A stretch of DNA of 64,000 bases, taken from positions 171,553 to 235,552 of the forward strand of contig CALDYP010000011.1 of NCBI GenBank assembly GCA_937944445.1. The letters run 5' to 3'. Below, piece after piece: positions 30,161-39,173 of the stretch; within the stretch, counting starts at the first letter, position 1, and every line of letters begins with the position of its first letter. Under the pieces are notes generated by a model. The model did no database searches and was not told where the DNA came from. It saw only the letters and a list, made by a program, of their open reading frames with translations. The stretch comes from an uncultured Anaerolineae bacterium. GTDB lineage: Bacteria; Chloroflexota; Anaerolineae; Aggregatilineales; Phototrophicaceae. Made by a program: the position numbers and the translations under genes.

Positions 30161-31148
30161 GTTTCGATTTTTCCTCGGTGAGAAGCGCTTCAGCGCGCTG
30201 CTGTGGCTGCTGCTCATCACTGGCCTGACGAGCACCGCCGCGCTGCTGGTCGATCAAGAATGGTCGTCTACGGTGCAGACGGTGGCTGTTCTAGCTTTCT
30301 TGGGTGGGGCAGTTGGGATCATCGTCAGCGCGATGGACGGCGATCAGCGCTACCGTTGGGGCGCAATCTTGTTTCCGGCGGTGTTGGCGCTGTTGATCGG
30401 TGCGCTGATCGTGCCAAACTATTTCGGGTTTGCGGTGGGGGCGGCGTTGGGGTGGTTGGTAGCCGGTTGGCTGATCTTCCGCCGCAGCCGTGAGCCGATT
30501 GAGTACAAGCGCGCCGTCAAGGCGATGCGTCGGGGCGACCTTGATGAAGCCGTCAAGGCGATGGACGCGATCATCAAGCAAGAGCCGAACACAGCGCATC
30601 ACTATCGCTTTCGGGCGGAACTGCTGCGGCTGGCGGGCAAGCTGCCGCGCGCCAAGTCTGACTATGAGCGCATGAAGAACCTCGCCAAGACCGACACGGA
30701 GCGCGCTGTCGCCTACAACGGCATGGCTGAGGTGGACTTGCAGGCGAAGCTCTACGCGCAGGCGCTCAAGAGCGCTGAGAAGGCTCATGAGTTAGCGCCG
30801 GAGGACTGGGTCACGGCCTACAACTTGGGGATGATCCAAGATCGGCTGAAGGACAGCGCGGGGGTGCTTCAGAGCTTGACGGAACGGCTCGACCTCAACA
30901 AAGTGCCTGATGTGCGCCATCGGCTGCTGATTGCGCTCTACATCGCGCGCGCGCACGTGCGCAGCGGCAACCCCGCCGCCGCTGCGCCGCTGCTCAAACA
31001 GATCGAACGCGACCGTAAAGGCCTGCGCGAGTGGGAGCTGCTGCTGTCCGATCGCAACGCAACCGTGCTGCGTGAGGTGCTCAGTGAGGACGTGGCGCTG
31101 CTGAAGGCGCTGCTGGCGAAAGAAACTTCCGTGGAGGCGCTAGCATGA
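30144..31148 (+). CDS. Membrane-anchored TPR protein (first of three)
   Basis: The 334-residue protein has four hydrophobic segments in the first about 115 residues. A cytoplasmic helical-repeat region follows, with TPR-like spacing (RRGDLDEAVKAMDAIIKQEP; LYAQALKSAEKAHELAPEDW). The start is taken as the ATG at 30144 from the hydrophobic N-terminus. An upstream in-frame ATG at 30090 would add 18 atypical residues and overlap the previous gene further. It is followed with ATGA overlap by a related TPR membrane protein. Role unknown; probably scaffolding. Confidence 0.6.
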   Translation: MRLLNEFRFFLGEKRFSALLWLLLITGLTSTAALLVDQEWSSTVQTVAVLAFLGGAVGIIVSAMDGDQRYRWGAILFPAVLALLIGALIVPNYFGFAVGAALGWLVAGWLIFRRSREPIEYKRAVKAMRRGDLDEAVKAMDAIIKQEPNTAHHYRFRAELLRLAGKLPRAKSDYERMKNLAKTDTERAVAYNGMAEVDLQAKLYAQALKSAEKAHELAPEDWVTAYNLGMIQDRLKDSAGVLQSLTERLDLNKVPDVRHRLLIALYIARAHVRSGNPAAAAPLLKQIERDRKGLREWELLLSDRNATVLREVLSEDVALLKALLAKETSVEALA

Positions 31149-32026
31149 GCACGCGGCGCATGATCGCGTGGGGAGGCGTGTTCGCAGCAAGCGCGCTGGC
31201 CGTGTTAGGCTTTACCGTGTTCGTGATCGGCGTGGTGGTGGAGTTGTTTCTGCTGCGGCAGCGCCCGTTGAGCGATGAGCTGTCGCCGGCGATGCAGTTA
31301 GCGCTGATCGGGTTGTGCCTCTCCGCGTTGATGGTGTTGTGTGGGTTTGCGCTGGTGGGGCTGCTGCTGGCCGTCCAAACGCGGCGGCAAGCTCCCGGCT
31401 ACGGCGAGGCTTATCGCTTCATCCAGCAGATGCAGTTCAGCCAAGCCATCCCACTGCTGGAACAAGCGGTGGCGCGTGGGCGCGAGACGCCCGAAGTGCT
31501 GATGCTGCTGACGACGGCTTACGCCAACACCGGGCAGCTTGCCAAAGCTCAAGCCACTGCAGACCGCGCTGTGCAGTTGTTCCCGACGAACCCCAACAGC
31601 TATATCATGCTCGCCAACGGGTATCGCCAGCAGGCCAGCTACGAGGCGGCAGCGGTGGCGCTTCAGCGTGCGACGGAGCTAGACCCGAACCAGCCCGGCT
31701 TTGTGCACGCCGAACAGGGGTTCCTTGAACTAACTGCCGGCAACCGCGCCCGCGCCATGGAAGCCTTCCGCCGCGCAGCGCAGCACCACCTGCCAGATAT
31801 GTACAGCGTCCGCGTGTACTACCATCTGGCGAATGACTACCGTGAGGCAGGCAACCACGCCGAGGCCGAGGCGGCTACAGCCCGCATGCTGGCGGCGCGC
31901 GCTGGTTTAGAAGCGTGGGAGCCAATCCTGCGAACGCTGGACACGACCAGCTATGGGACGGCGCTGCGCTATGAACTGGCGAGCATCGCTCAAGCAATTG
32001 CCGTAGCTGAAGCGCGCCGCGAGTAA
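31145..32026 (+). CDS. Membrane-anchored TPR protein (second of three)
   Basis: The 293-residue protein has two N-terminal TM helices (about 9-38 and 52-80). About five TPR-like repeats follow (LLTTAYANTGQLAKAQATAD; YIMLANGYRQQASYEAAAVA; FLELTAGNRARAMEAFRRAA). It overlaps the upstream TPR gene (ATGA) and lies 8 bp before a third. Confidence 0.65.
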   Translation: MSTRRMIAWGGVFAASALAVLGFTVFVIGVVVELFLLRQRPLSDELSPAMQLALIGLCLSALMVLCGFALVGLLLAVQTRRQAPGYGEAYRFIQQMQFSQAIPLLEQAVARGRETPEVLMLLTTAYANTGQLAKAQATADRAVQLFPTNPNSYIMLANGYRQQASYEAAAVALQRATELDPNQPGFVHAEQGFLELTAGNRARAMEAFRRAAQHHLPDMYSVRVYYHLANDYREAGNHAEAEAATARMLAARAGLEAWEPILRTLDTTSYGTALRYELASIAQAIAVAEARRE

Positions 32027-32034
32027 ACACAGCT

Positions 32035-32844
32035 ATGGGGATACTGGTTCAATTTTTTCGGGATGTGCGGCTGTGGGAGCCGCCGGTGCGCTGGGCGTTC
32101 TGGTTGGCGTTCGGCCTGTTGATTGTGCTGTTGATTGTGTTCGCTGTGGGGCGTGAGCAAGTGCCCACGTGGTCACTGGCGGGGCTGATCGGTCTAACGC
32201 TGGTGCTGCAAGGCATCGCGCTGTACGGCAATCGCCACTTAGTCACACCCTACACGCAGGCGCAGCGCGCGTTCCGCGGTGGCGAGTTTGCGCAAGCGCG
32301 CATAATCCTTGAACAGCACATCGCAGAACAGAGCCTCGCGGGTAAGACTGTCAGCGCGGATGTTTACGTCTTGCTCGGCAACGCCCTACGCAATTTGGGA
32401 GAGGTGGACGAGAGCGAGCGCGTGCTGCGCCGTGTCGTCGAACAGCAGCCCGATTATGGGTTTGCCCTGTATGGGCTGGGGCGCACGCTGCTAGTGCGAG
32501 GGAAATACGCCGAAGCTGCCGAATTCATAAAAAAATCTTTACTTTTTGGCGCGCCGAAAGCGGTAAGTTTTGAAATGGGCTATGCTACACTGGAATCAGG
32601 CGATGCTGAGACAGGGCGTGAAATCCTGCACGAAGCGCTCGCTCATGCGGATGAACCGTACCGTAAACTGATGGCCTACCATCTGCTGGGCGGGCTGGAA
32701 ACGCTGGTAGAACCGCCGCCGCGTTCGTTGGCGTCTGGGTTGGCCTATTGGGAGCGCGAGGCTGATGTGTTCGCGAGCACGCCCTATGGTGCGCGTGTGG
32801 CCAAGCACATTGAGGCGATGCGCGCCGCGCTTGACCGAGTGTGA
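32035..32844 (+). CDS. Membrane-anchored TPR protein (third of three)
   Basis: The 269-residue protein has two N-terminal TM helices (about 20-38 and 45-63) and a TPR region (YVLLGNALRNLGEVDESERV; YGLGRTLLVRGKYAEAAEFI). Same two-part plan as the two preceding proteins, suggesting duplication and divergence. Function unknown. Confidence 0.65.
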   Translation: MGILVQFFRDVRLWEPPVRWAFWLAFGLLIVLLIVFAVGREQVPTWSLAGLIGLTLVLQGIALYGNRHLVTPYTQAQRAFRGGEFAQARIILEQHIAEQSLAGKTVSADVYVLLGNALRNLGEVDESERVLRRVVEQQPDYGFALYGLGRTLLVRGKYAEAAEFIKKSLLFGAPKAVSFEMGYATLESGDAETGREILHEALAHADEPYRKLMAYHLLGGLETLVEPPPRSLASGLAYWEREADVFASTPYGARVAKHIEAMRAALDRV

Positions 32845-32862
32845 GAGACTGGGAGCAGACAA

Positions 32863-33441
32863 ATGGGATTCTTAACTGATCGCAAAGGGAACTTCTCGTG
32901 GTTCCGCTTGAGCTTGTTGGTGATGGTGTTAGGCGGCCTGTTCGTTGGGTTTGGGTTTGTTTCGTTTCAAGTTGATCAGCAGTCGAGGCGCACCCCATTC
33001 TTCCCTGATCTGCCGCCGAACGCGACACAATGGGGCGGAACGGAGTTCGTCAGCGTGGGCTTCCAGCGCAACTACTACCGCGTTCCCGGCGGTAATGTAG
33101 AGGAAGTCGCCGCGTTTTATCAAGCTCAGATGGAGCGCTTTTACGGCACGAGTGGCGGCGCTGCTAGCTCGCTAGAGCGCTGTCAACGTCTGCCACCTGC
33201 GGGGGAATTCACCAACATACCGGACGTTCAGCGGCCTGCCAACGACGGCAAAATCTACGACCCGAACTTTGTGCCCGGGCGCGATCTGCCGTTCTTGTTC
33301 AAGTGCATGTTTGACCGCAGCGGGTTCAACGCTACACAGGATACCCTCGTCTGGATTCAGCCCGGCACGCGCAGTGACGACCCGAACCTGAACACGGAAG
33401 GGGATGTAGTCATCATCTATGAGCAGCGCTGGCAAAACTGA
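32863..33441 (+). CDS. Single-TM anchored extracytoplasmic protein, unknown
   Basis: The 192-residue protein has one N-terminal TM helix (LSLLVMVLGGLFVGFGFVSF, about 16-35). The extracytoplasmic domain contains two cysteines that could pair (CQRLP and FKCMF). No family recognised. It shares a general plan, one TM helix plus a small outer domain with cysteines, with the overlapping next gene. A reasonable ribosome site (GGGAG) precedes the ATG. Confidence 0.5.
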   Translation: MGFLTDRKGNFSWFRLSLLVMVLGGLFVGFGFVSFQVDQQSRRTPFFPDLPPNATQWGGTEFVSVGFQRNYYRVPGGNVEEVAAFYQAQMERFYGTSGGAASSLERCQRLPPAGEFTNIPDVQRPANDGKIYDPNFVPGRDLPFLFKCMFDRSGFNATQDTLVWIQPGTRSDDPNLNTEGDVVIIYEQRWQN

Positions 33442-33883
33442 GGCCGACGACGCTCCGATCCCGCGTCGCATCTGGTTCTACTTGGTGGGGCTGCTGATCG
33501 TCTTGATCGGCGGCCTCTTCATTGGCGCGCAGGTGCTCTCCGTCACGTTGGCTGCGCTCTTTCCCCCGCTGCCCCCTGTGCCAAATGGGGCGCTTGAGCA
33601 GCGCATTGATGTGGATGCGCAGGGCGATCAGGTTTGGACGTATGAAGTGGGTGAGGATGCTTGCGCCGTCACGCGCTTCTACGAGCAAATCGGCCAGTGC
33701 GAACGCTATCATGACTGCGCGCAGCATATCCCATCGCTGACGCGCGTCTCGGTGTGTCGAGGGACGCAGCCATTTTCGCAGTTTCAGATGCGTTGGCAGG
33801 CTGTTGCTGCCAGCCACCCCACCGAGCCAAACGTGACAGTGCTCACGGTTTCGCGGCGCATTCTATGGGTGAGCGGCCCCTGA
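33419..33883 (+). CDS. Single-TM anchored extracytoplasmic protein, unknown
   Basis: The 154-residue protein has a TM helix at about 20-42 (LVGLLIVLIGGLFIGAQVLS). A Cys-rich outer domain follows, with four cysteines in the stretch from DACAVTRFYEQIG to VCRGTQPF, probably two disulphides. It overlaps its upstream neighbour by 23 bases and may work with it. No known family. Confidence 0.5.
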   Translation: MSSAGKTEADDAPIPRRIWFYLVGLLIVLIGGLFIGAQVLSVTLAALFPPLPPVPNGALEQRIDVDAQGDQVWTYEVGEDACAVTRFYEQIGQCERYHDCAQHIPSLTRVSVCRGTQPFSQFQMRWQAVAASHPTEPNVTVLTVSRRILWVSGP

Positions 33884-33979
33884 GTCTCTCTACCGAAAAC
33901 GTGTAGAATTAGGCATAATTTAGAGCGTTTGACCAAGTTTCTCAAATCTTTGATGACGACCTTCTGAGGAGGTGCCAAC

Positions 33980-34015
33980 GTGAGATCCATCGTCTCACGG
34001 GTCATTTGCGGGTGA
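33980..34015 (+). CDS. Possible 11-codon leader peptide upstream of ileS
   Basis: GTG to TGA encodes (f)M-R-S-I-V-S-R-V-I-C-G with two Ile and two Val codons. A near-perfect ribosome site AGGAGGTG lies just upstream, stronger than that of ileS itself. A 7-bp inverted repeat CGTGAGA/TCTCACG (33979-33985 with 33993-33999) covers its start. No terminator follows before ileS, so any control would have to be translational. No T-box consensus was found. Tentative. Confidence 0.3.
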   Translation: MRSIVSRVICG

Positions 34016-34089
34016 TGCCACTTGCTTCCTGCTGCCCACTGGCCTAACTCTCATCCACCTAGATACATTTGGAGTTCAACAAAAATCCT

Positions 34090-37000
34090 ATGGCATTTCA
34101 ACCGATTGACCCAAAGGTCGACATTCAAAAACTTGAGCAAGATCAACTGGAATATTGGCGGCTGCACCGCGTGTTCCAGCGGACGACCGAGGAGCGCCAA
34201 GGCCGCCCAAAGTTTGTCTTTTATGAAGGGCCGCCCACTGCCAACGGCAAGCCGGGCAGCCACCATGTGCTGTCGCGGGCGTTCAAAGATATGTTCCCGC
34301 GCTACAAAGTGATGCGCGGCTATTACTGTGAGCGGCGCGGCGGCTGGGACACGCACGGCTTGCCGGTGGAACTAGCCGTTGAGAAAGAACTGGGGATTAC
34401 AGATAAGCGCCAGATCGAGGAGTATGGCATTGCTGCTTTCAATGAGCGCTGTCGTAAGAACGTGTTCGCCAACATCCGCGACTGGGAGAAGATGACGGAG
34501 CGCATCGGCTACTGGGTTGACCTCGACAACGCCTATGTGACCTTTACCAACGAGTTCATCGAGAGCGTTTGGTGGGTGCTGAAGCAGTTGTGGGACAAGG
34601 GGCTGATCTACCGCGGCTACAAAGTGGTTCCCTACAGCCCAAGCAGCGGCACAGTGTTGAGCAGCCATGAGGTGGCGCTGGGCTACAAAGAGATCAGCGA
34701 TCCGAGCGTGTATGTGCGCTTCCCGTTGAAAGATCGAACGGGTGTCTATTTCTTAGCGTGGACGACGACGCCGTGGACGCTCCCTGCCAACGCTGCGCTG
34801 GCGGTCGGCCCGGAGGTTGAATACGTGCAGGTTGAAGTGCCGCTCGCCAGTGGGGATGGCACAGAGCAGCTCATCCTCGCTGAGGCGCGCGTGAAAGATG
34901 TGATGGACAAGCTGGACTATCGGGTGGTAAAGCGGATGCGCGGCCGTGACCTCGTCCGTGAGCGCTACAAGCCGCTGTATACCTTCCTGCCTACTGACAA
35001 AGATCATGCCTACGTAGTGGCTGGCGACTTCGTGTCGACTGAGGACGGCACGGGGATTGTGCACCTCGCGCCGGCCTTCGGCGCGGATGATATGGAGGTG
35101 GGCATCAAACATGATCTGCCGGTGTTCATGACGATGACCCCCAATGGTCGCTTTGTGGACGCGGTCGATAAGTTCAAGGGCATGTGGTTCAAAGATGCTG
35201 ACCCTGAGATCATCAAAGACCTCAAAGATCGCGGCTTGATGTTCAAGAGCGGCAAGTACAAGCACACCTATCCGCACAACTGGCGCGACGGCAAGCCGCT
35301 CATGTACATGGCGCGCGACACGTGGTTCATCCGCACCACCCAACACAAAGAGCAGCTCATCGCCAACAACAAGCGCATCAACTGGGTTCCGTCGCACGTG
35401 CGGGATGGGCGTTTCGGCAATTGGCTGGAAGATCTCAAAGATTGGGCGCTGGGGCGCGAGCGCTATTGGGGCACGCCCCTGCCGGTTTGGGTCGACGACA
35501 AGACCGGCGAGATGATCTGCGTGGGGGGCGTAAAAGAGCTGAGCGAATTGGTCGGGCGCGACCTGAGCGACCTCGACCTGCACCGCCCCTACGTCGATGA
35601 GATCACCTTCCCGAACCCCAACGGGGGCGGTGGCACGATGCGCCGCGTGCCTGAGGTGATCGATGTGTGGTTCGACAGCGGCGCGATGCAGGTGGCGCAG
35701 TATGGCTATCCGCACAAGCCGGGCAGCCGCCTCGACCATCCAGCGGATTACATCTGCGAAGCGGTCGATCAAACGCGCGGCTGGTTCTACAGCTTACACG
35801 CCATCAGCACGATGCTCTTCAACGAGGTGGCGTTCAAGAACGTCATCTGCTTGGGGCACATCCTCGACGAGAAGGGCGAGAAGATGTCCAAGAGCAAGGG
35901 CAACATCGTTGACCCGTGGCAAGTGCTCAACGCTTACGGCGCGGACGCCTTCCGCTGGTACATGTACACGGCCTCGCAGCCCGGCGAGTCGCGCCGCTTC
36001 AGCGTGGAGCTGGTCGGCAGCGTGGTTGGCAAGTTCTACAACACGTTGTGGAACACGTACAGCTTTTTCGTCACTTATGCCAACATCGACGGCTGGACGC
36101 CCACACAGAGCGCCCCGCCCGTGGCAGAACGCGATTGGCTTGATCGTTGGGTGCTGGCTGCGCTGCATCGCTTAGTGAAAGAGGTGACAGAGGCCTATGA
36201 AGCGTACAACGTGCTGGATGCCACCCGTCCGATTGAGGCATTCGTGGACGAGTTGAGCAACTGGTATGTGCGGCGCAGCCGGCGGCGCTTCTGGAAGAGC
36301 GAGAGCGACACCGACAAAGCGAGCGCCTACGCCACGCTGTACGAGTGCCTTGTGACCCTCAGCAAGCTGATCGCCCCTGCCATGCCCTTCTTGAGCGAGG
36401 CGATGTACCGTAACCTCGTAGTGGAGCATGACCGCAAAGCGCCGGACAGCGTACATCTCGCGGAGTGGCCAGCGCCGGATGAGTTGCTGATCGACGAGCG
36501 GCTGATTGAGGAGATGGCGCTTGTGCAGCGCCTCGTCAGCTTGGGGTTGAGCGCGCGCAACAGCGTTGAACTGGGCGTGCGGCAGCCGCTGACGAGCATC
36601 AGCTTTGGTGTCAGCAGTGCGCGTGAACGGGCCATCGTGGAGCAGTACGATGAACTGATCCGCGATGAGCTGAACGTGAAAGCAGTGCGCTTCGTCTCGG
36701 ATGAAGATGGCATGACGATCTATCGGCTGGCCCCGGTGTTTGCCAAGCTGGGGGCAAAGTTGAAAGGCGACATGCAGACGGTCAAGCAGGCGCTCACCTC
36801 AGCGGAGCAAGCGCAGGCGGCGGCATGGGGGCGGGCGCTGTTGGCCAATGCGCCGATCACCGTTGACGTCAACGGCAAGTCTTTCACGCTCAACCCTGAT
36901 GAAGTCGAAGTGCGGCAAGAAGCAGCAGAGGGGTTCATCGTGTTTGAGGAGCGCGGCTATGTTGCAGTGCTCGATGTGACCTTGACGCCAGAGTTGATCA

Positions 37001-37278
37001 ACGAGCGCATCGCGCGCGAGGTGGTGCGCCGCATTCAAACCCTGCGCAAGAACGCCGACCTTGAGCTGTCTGATCGAATCGTTATTCAGTATCAGGCTAG
37101 CCCGCGGCTGGTGGAGGCAATCCATGCATTTGCTGATTACGTCAAACGAGAGACGCTGGCAGATGACATGCAGCATACCCAACCGCAGGATGGTTTTTTT
37201 GTCGAAGATTTCACTGAGAGCCTTAAAGGGGAACTCGATGGTGAGACGCTGACCGTGGGAATTCAACGAATTAGCTAA
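34090..37278 (+). CDS. ileS: Isoleucyl-tRNA synthetase, type 2 with GXHH signature
   Basis: The 1062-residue class-Ia synthetase charges tRNA-Ile. The catalytic signature reads PPTANGKPGSHHVL (GSHH at about 56-59) where HXGH is standard. KMSKS is intact (about 598-602). The editing (CP1) domain carries WTTTPWTLPANAAL. The anticodon-binding and C-terminal domains follow. This altered signature occurs in type-2 IleRS enzymes that are highly resistant to mupirocin. The ATG at 34090 is preferred from family N-termini (FQPIDPKV); a TTG at 34069 is also in frame. Confidence 0.95.
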   Translation: MAFQPIDPKVDIQKLEQDQLEYWRLHRVFQRTTEERQGRPKFVFYEGPPTANGKPGSHHVLSRAFKDMFPRYKVMRGYYCERRGGWDTHGLPVELAVEKELGITDKRQIEEYGIAAFNERCRKNVFANIRDWEKMTERIGYWVDLDNAYVTFTNEFIESVWWVLKQLWDKGLIYRGYKVVPYSPSSGTVLSSHEVALGYKEISDPSVYVRFPLKDRTGVYFLAWTTTPWTLPANAALAVGPEVEYVQVEVPLASGDGTEQLILAEARVKDVMDKLDYRVVKRMRGRDLVRERYKPLYTFLPTDKDHAYVVAGDFVSTEDGTGIVHLAPAFGADDMEVGIKHDLPVFMTMTPNGRFVDAVDKFKGMWFKDADPEIIKDLKDRGLMFKSGKYKHTYPHNWRDGKPLMYMARDTWFIRTTQHKEQLIANNKRINWVPSHVRDGRFGNWLEDLKDWALGRERYWGTPLPVWVDDKTGEMICVGGVKELSELVGRDLSDLDLHRPYVDEITFPNPNGGGGTMRRVPEVIDVWFDSGAMQVAQYGYPHKPGSRLDHPADYICEAVDQTRGWFYSLHAISTMLFNEVAFKNVICLGHILDEKGEKMSKSKGNIVDPWQVLNAYGADAFRWYMYTASQPGESRRFSVELVGSVVGKFYNTLWNTYSFFVTYANIDGWTPTQSAPPVAERDWLDRWVLAALHRLVKEVTEAYEAYNVLDATRPIEAFVDELSNWYVRRSRRRFWKSESDTDKASAYATLYECLVTLSKLIAPAMPFLSEAMYRNLVVEHDRKAPDSVHLAEWPAPDELLIDERLIEEMALVQRLVSLGLSARNSVELGVRQPLTSISFGVSSARERAIVEQYDELIRDELNVKAVRFVSDEDGMTIYRLAPVFAKLGAKLKGDMQTVKQALTSAEQAQAAAWGRALLANAPITVDVNGKSFTLNPDEVEVRQEAAEGFIVFEERGYVAVLDVTLTPELINERIAREVVRRIQTLRKNADLELSDRIVIQYQASPRLVEAIHAFADYVKRETLADDMQHTQPQDGFFVEDFTESLKGELDGETLTVGIQRIS

Positions 37279-37307
37279 ACTAACCAAAAAACGACGAAGA
37301 TTTTCAG

Positions 37308-37349
37308 CAGGGCAGGGGCGAGTAAAGCGCCTCTGCTCTGTTTGTTTTT
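37308..37349 (+). terminator. Intrinsic terminator after ileS
   Basis: CAGGGCAGGGGCG (37308-37320) pairs with CGCCTCTGCTCTG (37328-37340) over 13 pairs including G-U pairs, with a 7-base loop. It is followed by TTTGTTTTT. A strong Rho-independent terminator. Confidence 0.85.
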
Positions 37350-37469
37350 GTAGAAACGTGCTGTATAGTTGAGCCATTGCTACACTATTTGCCTCGATGC
37401 TCACACAAAACATAGTCAAACTCTACAATGGCTGCACCTTTATCGGGCGTGTGTTTATAAGGTTTCACT

Positions 37470-39116
37470 ATGGCGGATAAAAACTCGGCAACGCTCCAAT
37501 CGTTGATACGATTTGCACTTCCACTAGGGACAGCGCTTGTGACGGGAGACCCTGAATCGCAGATCAATTGGGCGATCACAGTTCGGGCGCAGCCCCCGGC
37601 CTTTCCAGACATCTACGGGGGGGAGCTGGCTTTGGTCTCGATGGATGTGCTGCGCAGCTATGACAGCCGTATCACCCTCTCTGAGGTGGTGCAAAGCTTG
37701 CACGAAGTGGGTGTTCAGGCGGTTGCTGTAGAGGGTGATGTGGCGCGTTATGCCATCAGCGCAGCGGCTGAGCGCGGTATCTGCCTGCTGTCACTCCCCG
37801 AAGGAACGAACCTGCCGTCTGTCGAGCGAGCGGTGAACAAGCTGATCATCAATCAAGCTGCGCAGCTTACGGAGCGTGCGATGGAGATTCAGCGGCAGTT
37901 GACTCGTCTAGTAGCCGAGAACCGCGAGCTGTCGAGCTTACTTCAGGTGATTGCGCGGGCGACGGCCAAGCCTGTTGTCGTGCATGACGATGCAGGGGTG
38001 CTGATGGAGCAAGTGTACCCCAGCGTCGGCAAGCGCACCGTAACTGGCCGCTCACTTGTGCAGAGCCTTCCTTACACGCAGTTCCAAAAGTGGTTGGAGA
38101 AAGAATCCCCCAGCATGCAAGGGGTCATCGTTCAAAGCCCGATCGGGTATACGACGGTGCTGAAGGTAGAAAAGCGCATCGCGGGGTATCTCTCACTGGT
38201 AGAAAAGACAGAGGACATCGACGATTTTGATCGGCTTGTGCTGGCGTATGGGGCGGATGTGTGCGCGATTGAGATGGCCAAGACGCGCGCCATCGCCTCT
38301 GCGGTGGAGCAAGCGCGGGGCGATTGGGTTCAGATGTGGTTGAGCGGAACCCCGGGCGATGAGGACTTGTTGACGACGCGCGCGCAGCAATCAGGGTTTG
38401 ATCCACATGCTGCTTTTGTGACAGTTGTCTTTCGAGCGGTAACAGAAAGCAGCCAAATGATGCCGCTGGATTCACTCATCTCGCTCGTGCGAGATGACTT
38501 CACGCGGCGGCAGTTGGCCGGGGCAGTGGGGCAGTACGTAGATGTCATCGTCGCCCTTTACCCGCTTGACAGCGCCGATGACTTGAAGCGGGTGCGCAGC
38601 CATGTAGAAGAACTGCGCGCGCAAATGGCCACACGCACGCCGAACGGTCTTGTGGCGGCTGGCATTAGCCGGCCTATGCAGGGGCTGCAAGGGCTGCGTG
38701 AGGCCTACCGTGAGGCGAAGGACGCCGTCAGCATTGCGTTGGAGCTAGGCGACCGTGACAAGAGCACCTTCTACGGCGATTTGAAACTCTATCAACTGCT
38801 CTTGGCGTTGAAAGACCGCAGTTTGCCCCACCTGAAGCGCTTTCATCAGGAGATCCTCGGCCCACTGCTCGAGCACGACGCCCGCAAACAAAGCGATCTC
38901 ATCCGCACGCTGGAGGGGTTCTTTAACTCCAACGGCAACCTCGCCAAAGCCGCGGAAAACCTTGACGTGCATCGCAACACGTTAGTCTACCGACTTGAAC
39001 GAATTGCCGACCTGACCGGGCTTGACCTAGATGATGCGGATAACCGTCTCATCCTGCACTTAGCGTTAAAGATCGAGCGCGTCCTCGCCACGATTCCGAC
39101 TGAGCGTGAGCGCTGA
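37470..39116 (+). CDS. PucR-family transcriptional regulator (copy 1)
   Basis: The 548-residue protein has a PucR N-terminal region (about 1-140). A coiled segment follows (RAMEIQRQLTRLVAENREL). A central GAF/GGDEF-like domain comes next, and then the C-terminal PucR helix-turn-helix (NLAKAAENLDVHRNTLVYRL, about 490-510). Family members (PucR, CdaR) respond to purine- or nitrogen-related metabolites. It is convergent with gltB and paralogous to the gene at 44205-45848, suggesting control of nitrogen assimilation; this is inference. Confidence 0.85.
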   Translation: MADKNSATLQSLIRFALPLGTALVTGDPESQINWAITVRAQPPAFPDIYGGELALVSMDVLRSYDSRITLSEVVQSLHEVGVQAVAVEGDVARYAISAAAERGICLLSLPEGTNLPSVERAVNKLIINQAAQLTERAMEIQRQLTRLVAENRELSSLLQVIARATAKPVVVHDDAGVLMEQVYPSVGKRTVTGRSLVQSLPYTQFQKWLEKESPSMQGVIVQSPIGYTTVLKVEKRIAGYLSLVEKTEDIDDFDRLVLAYGADVCAIEMAKTRAIASAVEQARGDWVQMWLSGTPGDEDLLTTRAQQSGFDPHAAFVTVVFRAVTESSQMMPLDSLISLVRDDFTRRQLAGAVGQYVDVIVALYPLDSADDLKRVRSHVEELRAQMATRTPNGLVAAGISRPMQGLQGLREAYREAKDAVSIALELGDRDKSTFYGDLKLYQLLLALKDRSLPHLKRFHQEILGPLLEHDARKQSDLIRTLEGFFNSNGNLAKAAENLDVHRNTLVYRLERIADLTGLDLDDADNRLILHLALKIERVLATIPTERER

Positions 39117-39124
39117 GCAGCAAA

Positions 39125-39151
39125 AACGGCCACGCTACAACAGTGGCCGTT
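39125..39151 (-). terminator. Terminator between pucR-like gene and gltB
   Basis: AACGGCCAC (39125-39133) and its exact complement (39143-39151) form a 9-bp stem. On the minus strand it runs into TTTTTG, terminating gltB. The plus-strand flank is not T-rich, so it probably serves the upstream pucR-like gene less well. Confidence 0.75.
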
Positions 39152-39173
39152 CAGTCGTGCTGTGTGGGGATGC

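Noticed and set aside
33884..34089. T-box riboswitch upstream of ileS
   Set aside because: The conserved T-box antiterminator sequence (AGGGTGGNACCGCG-like) is absent and no terminator follows. Only short, unspecific stems are visible.
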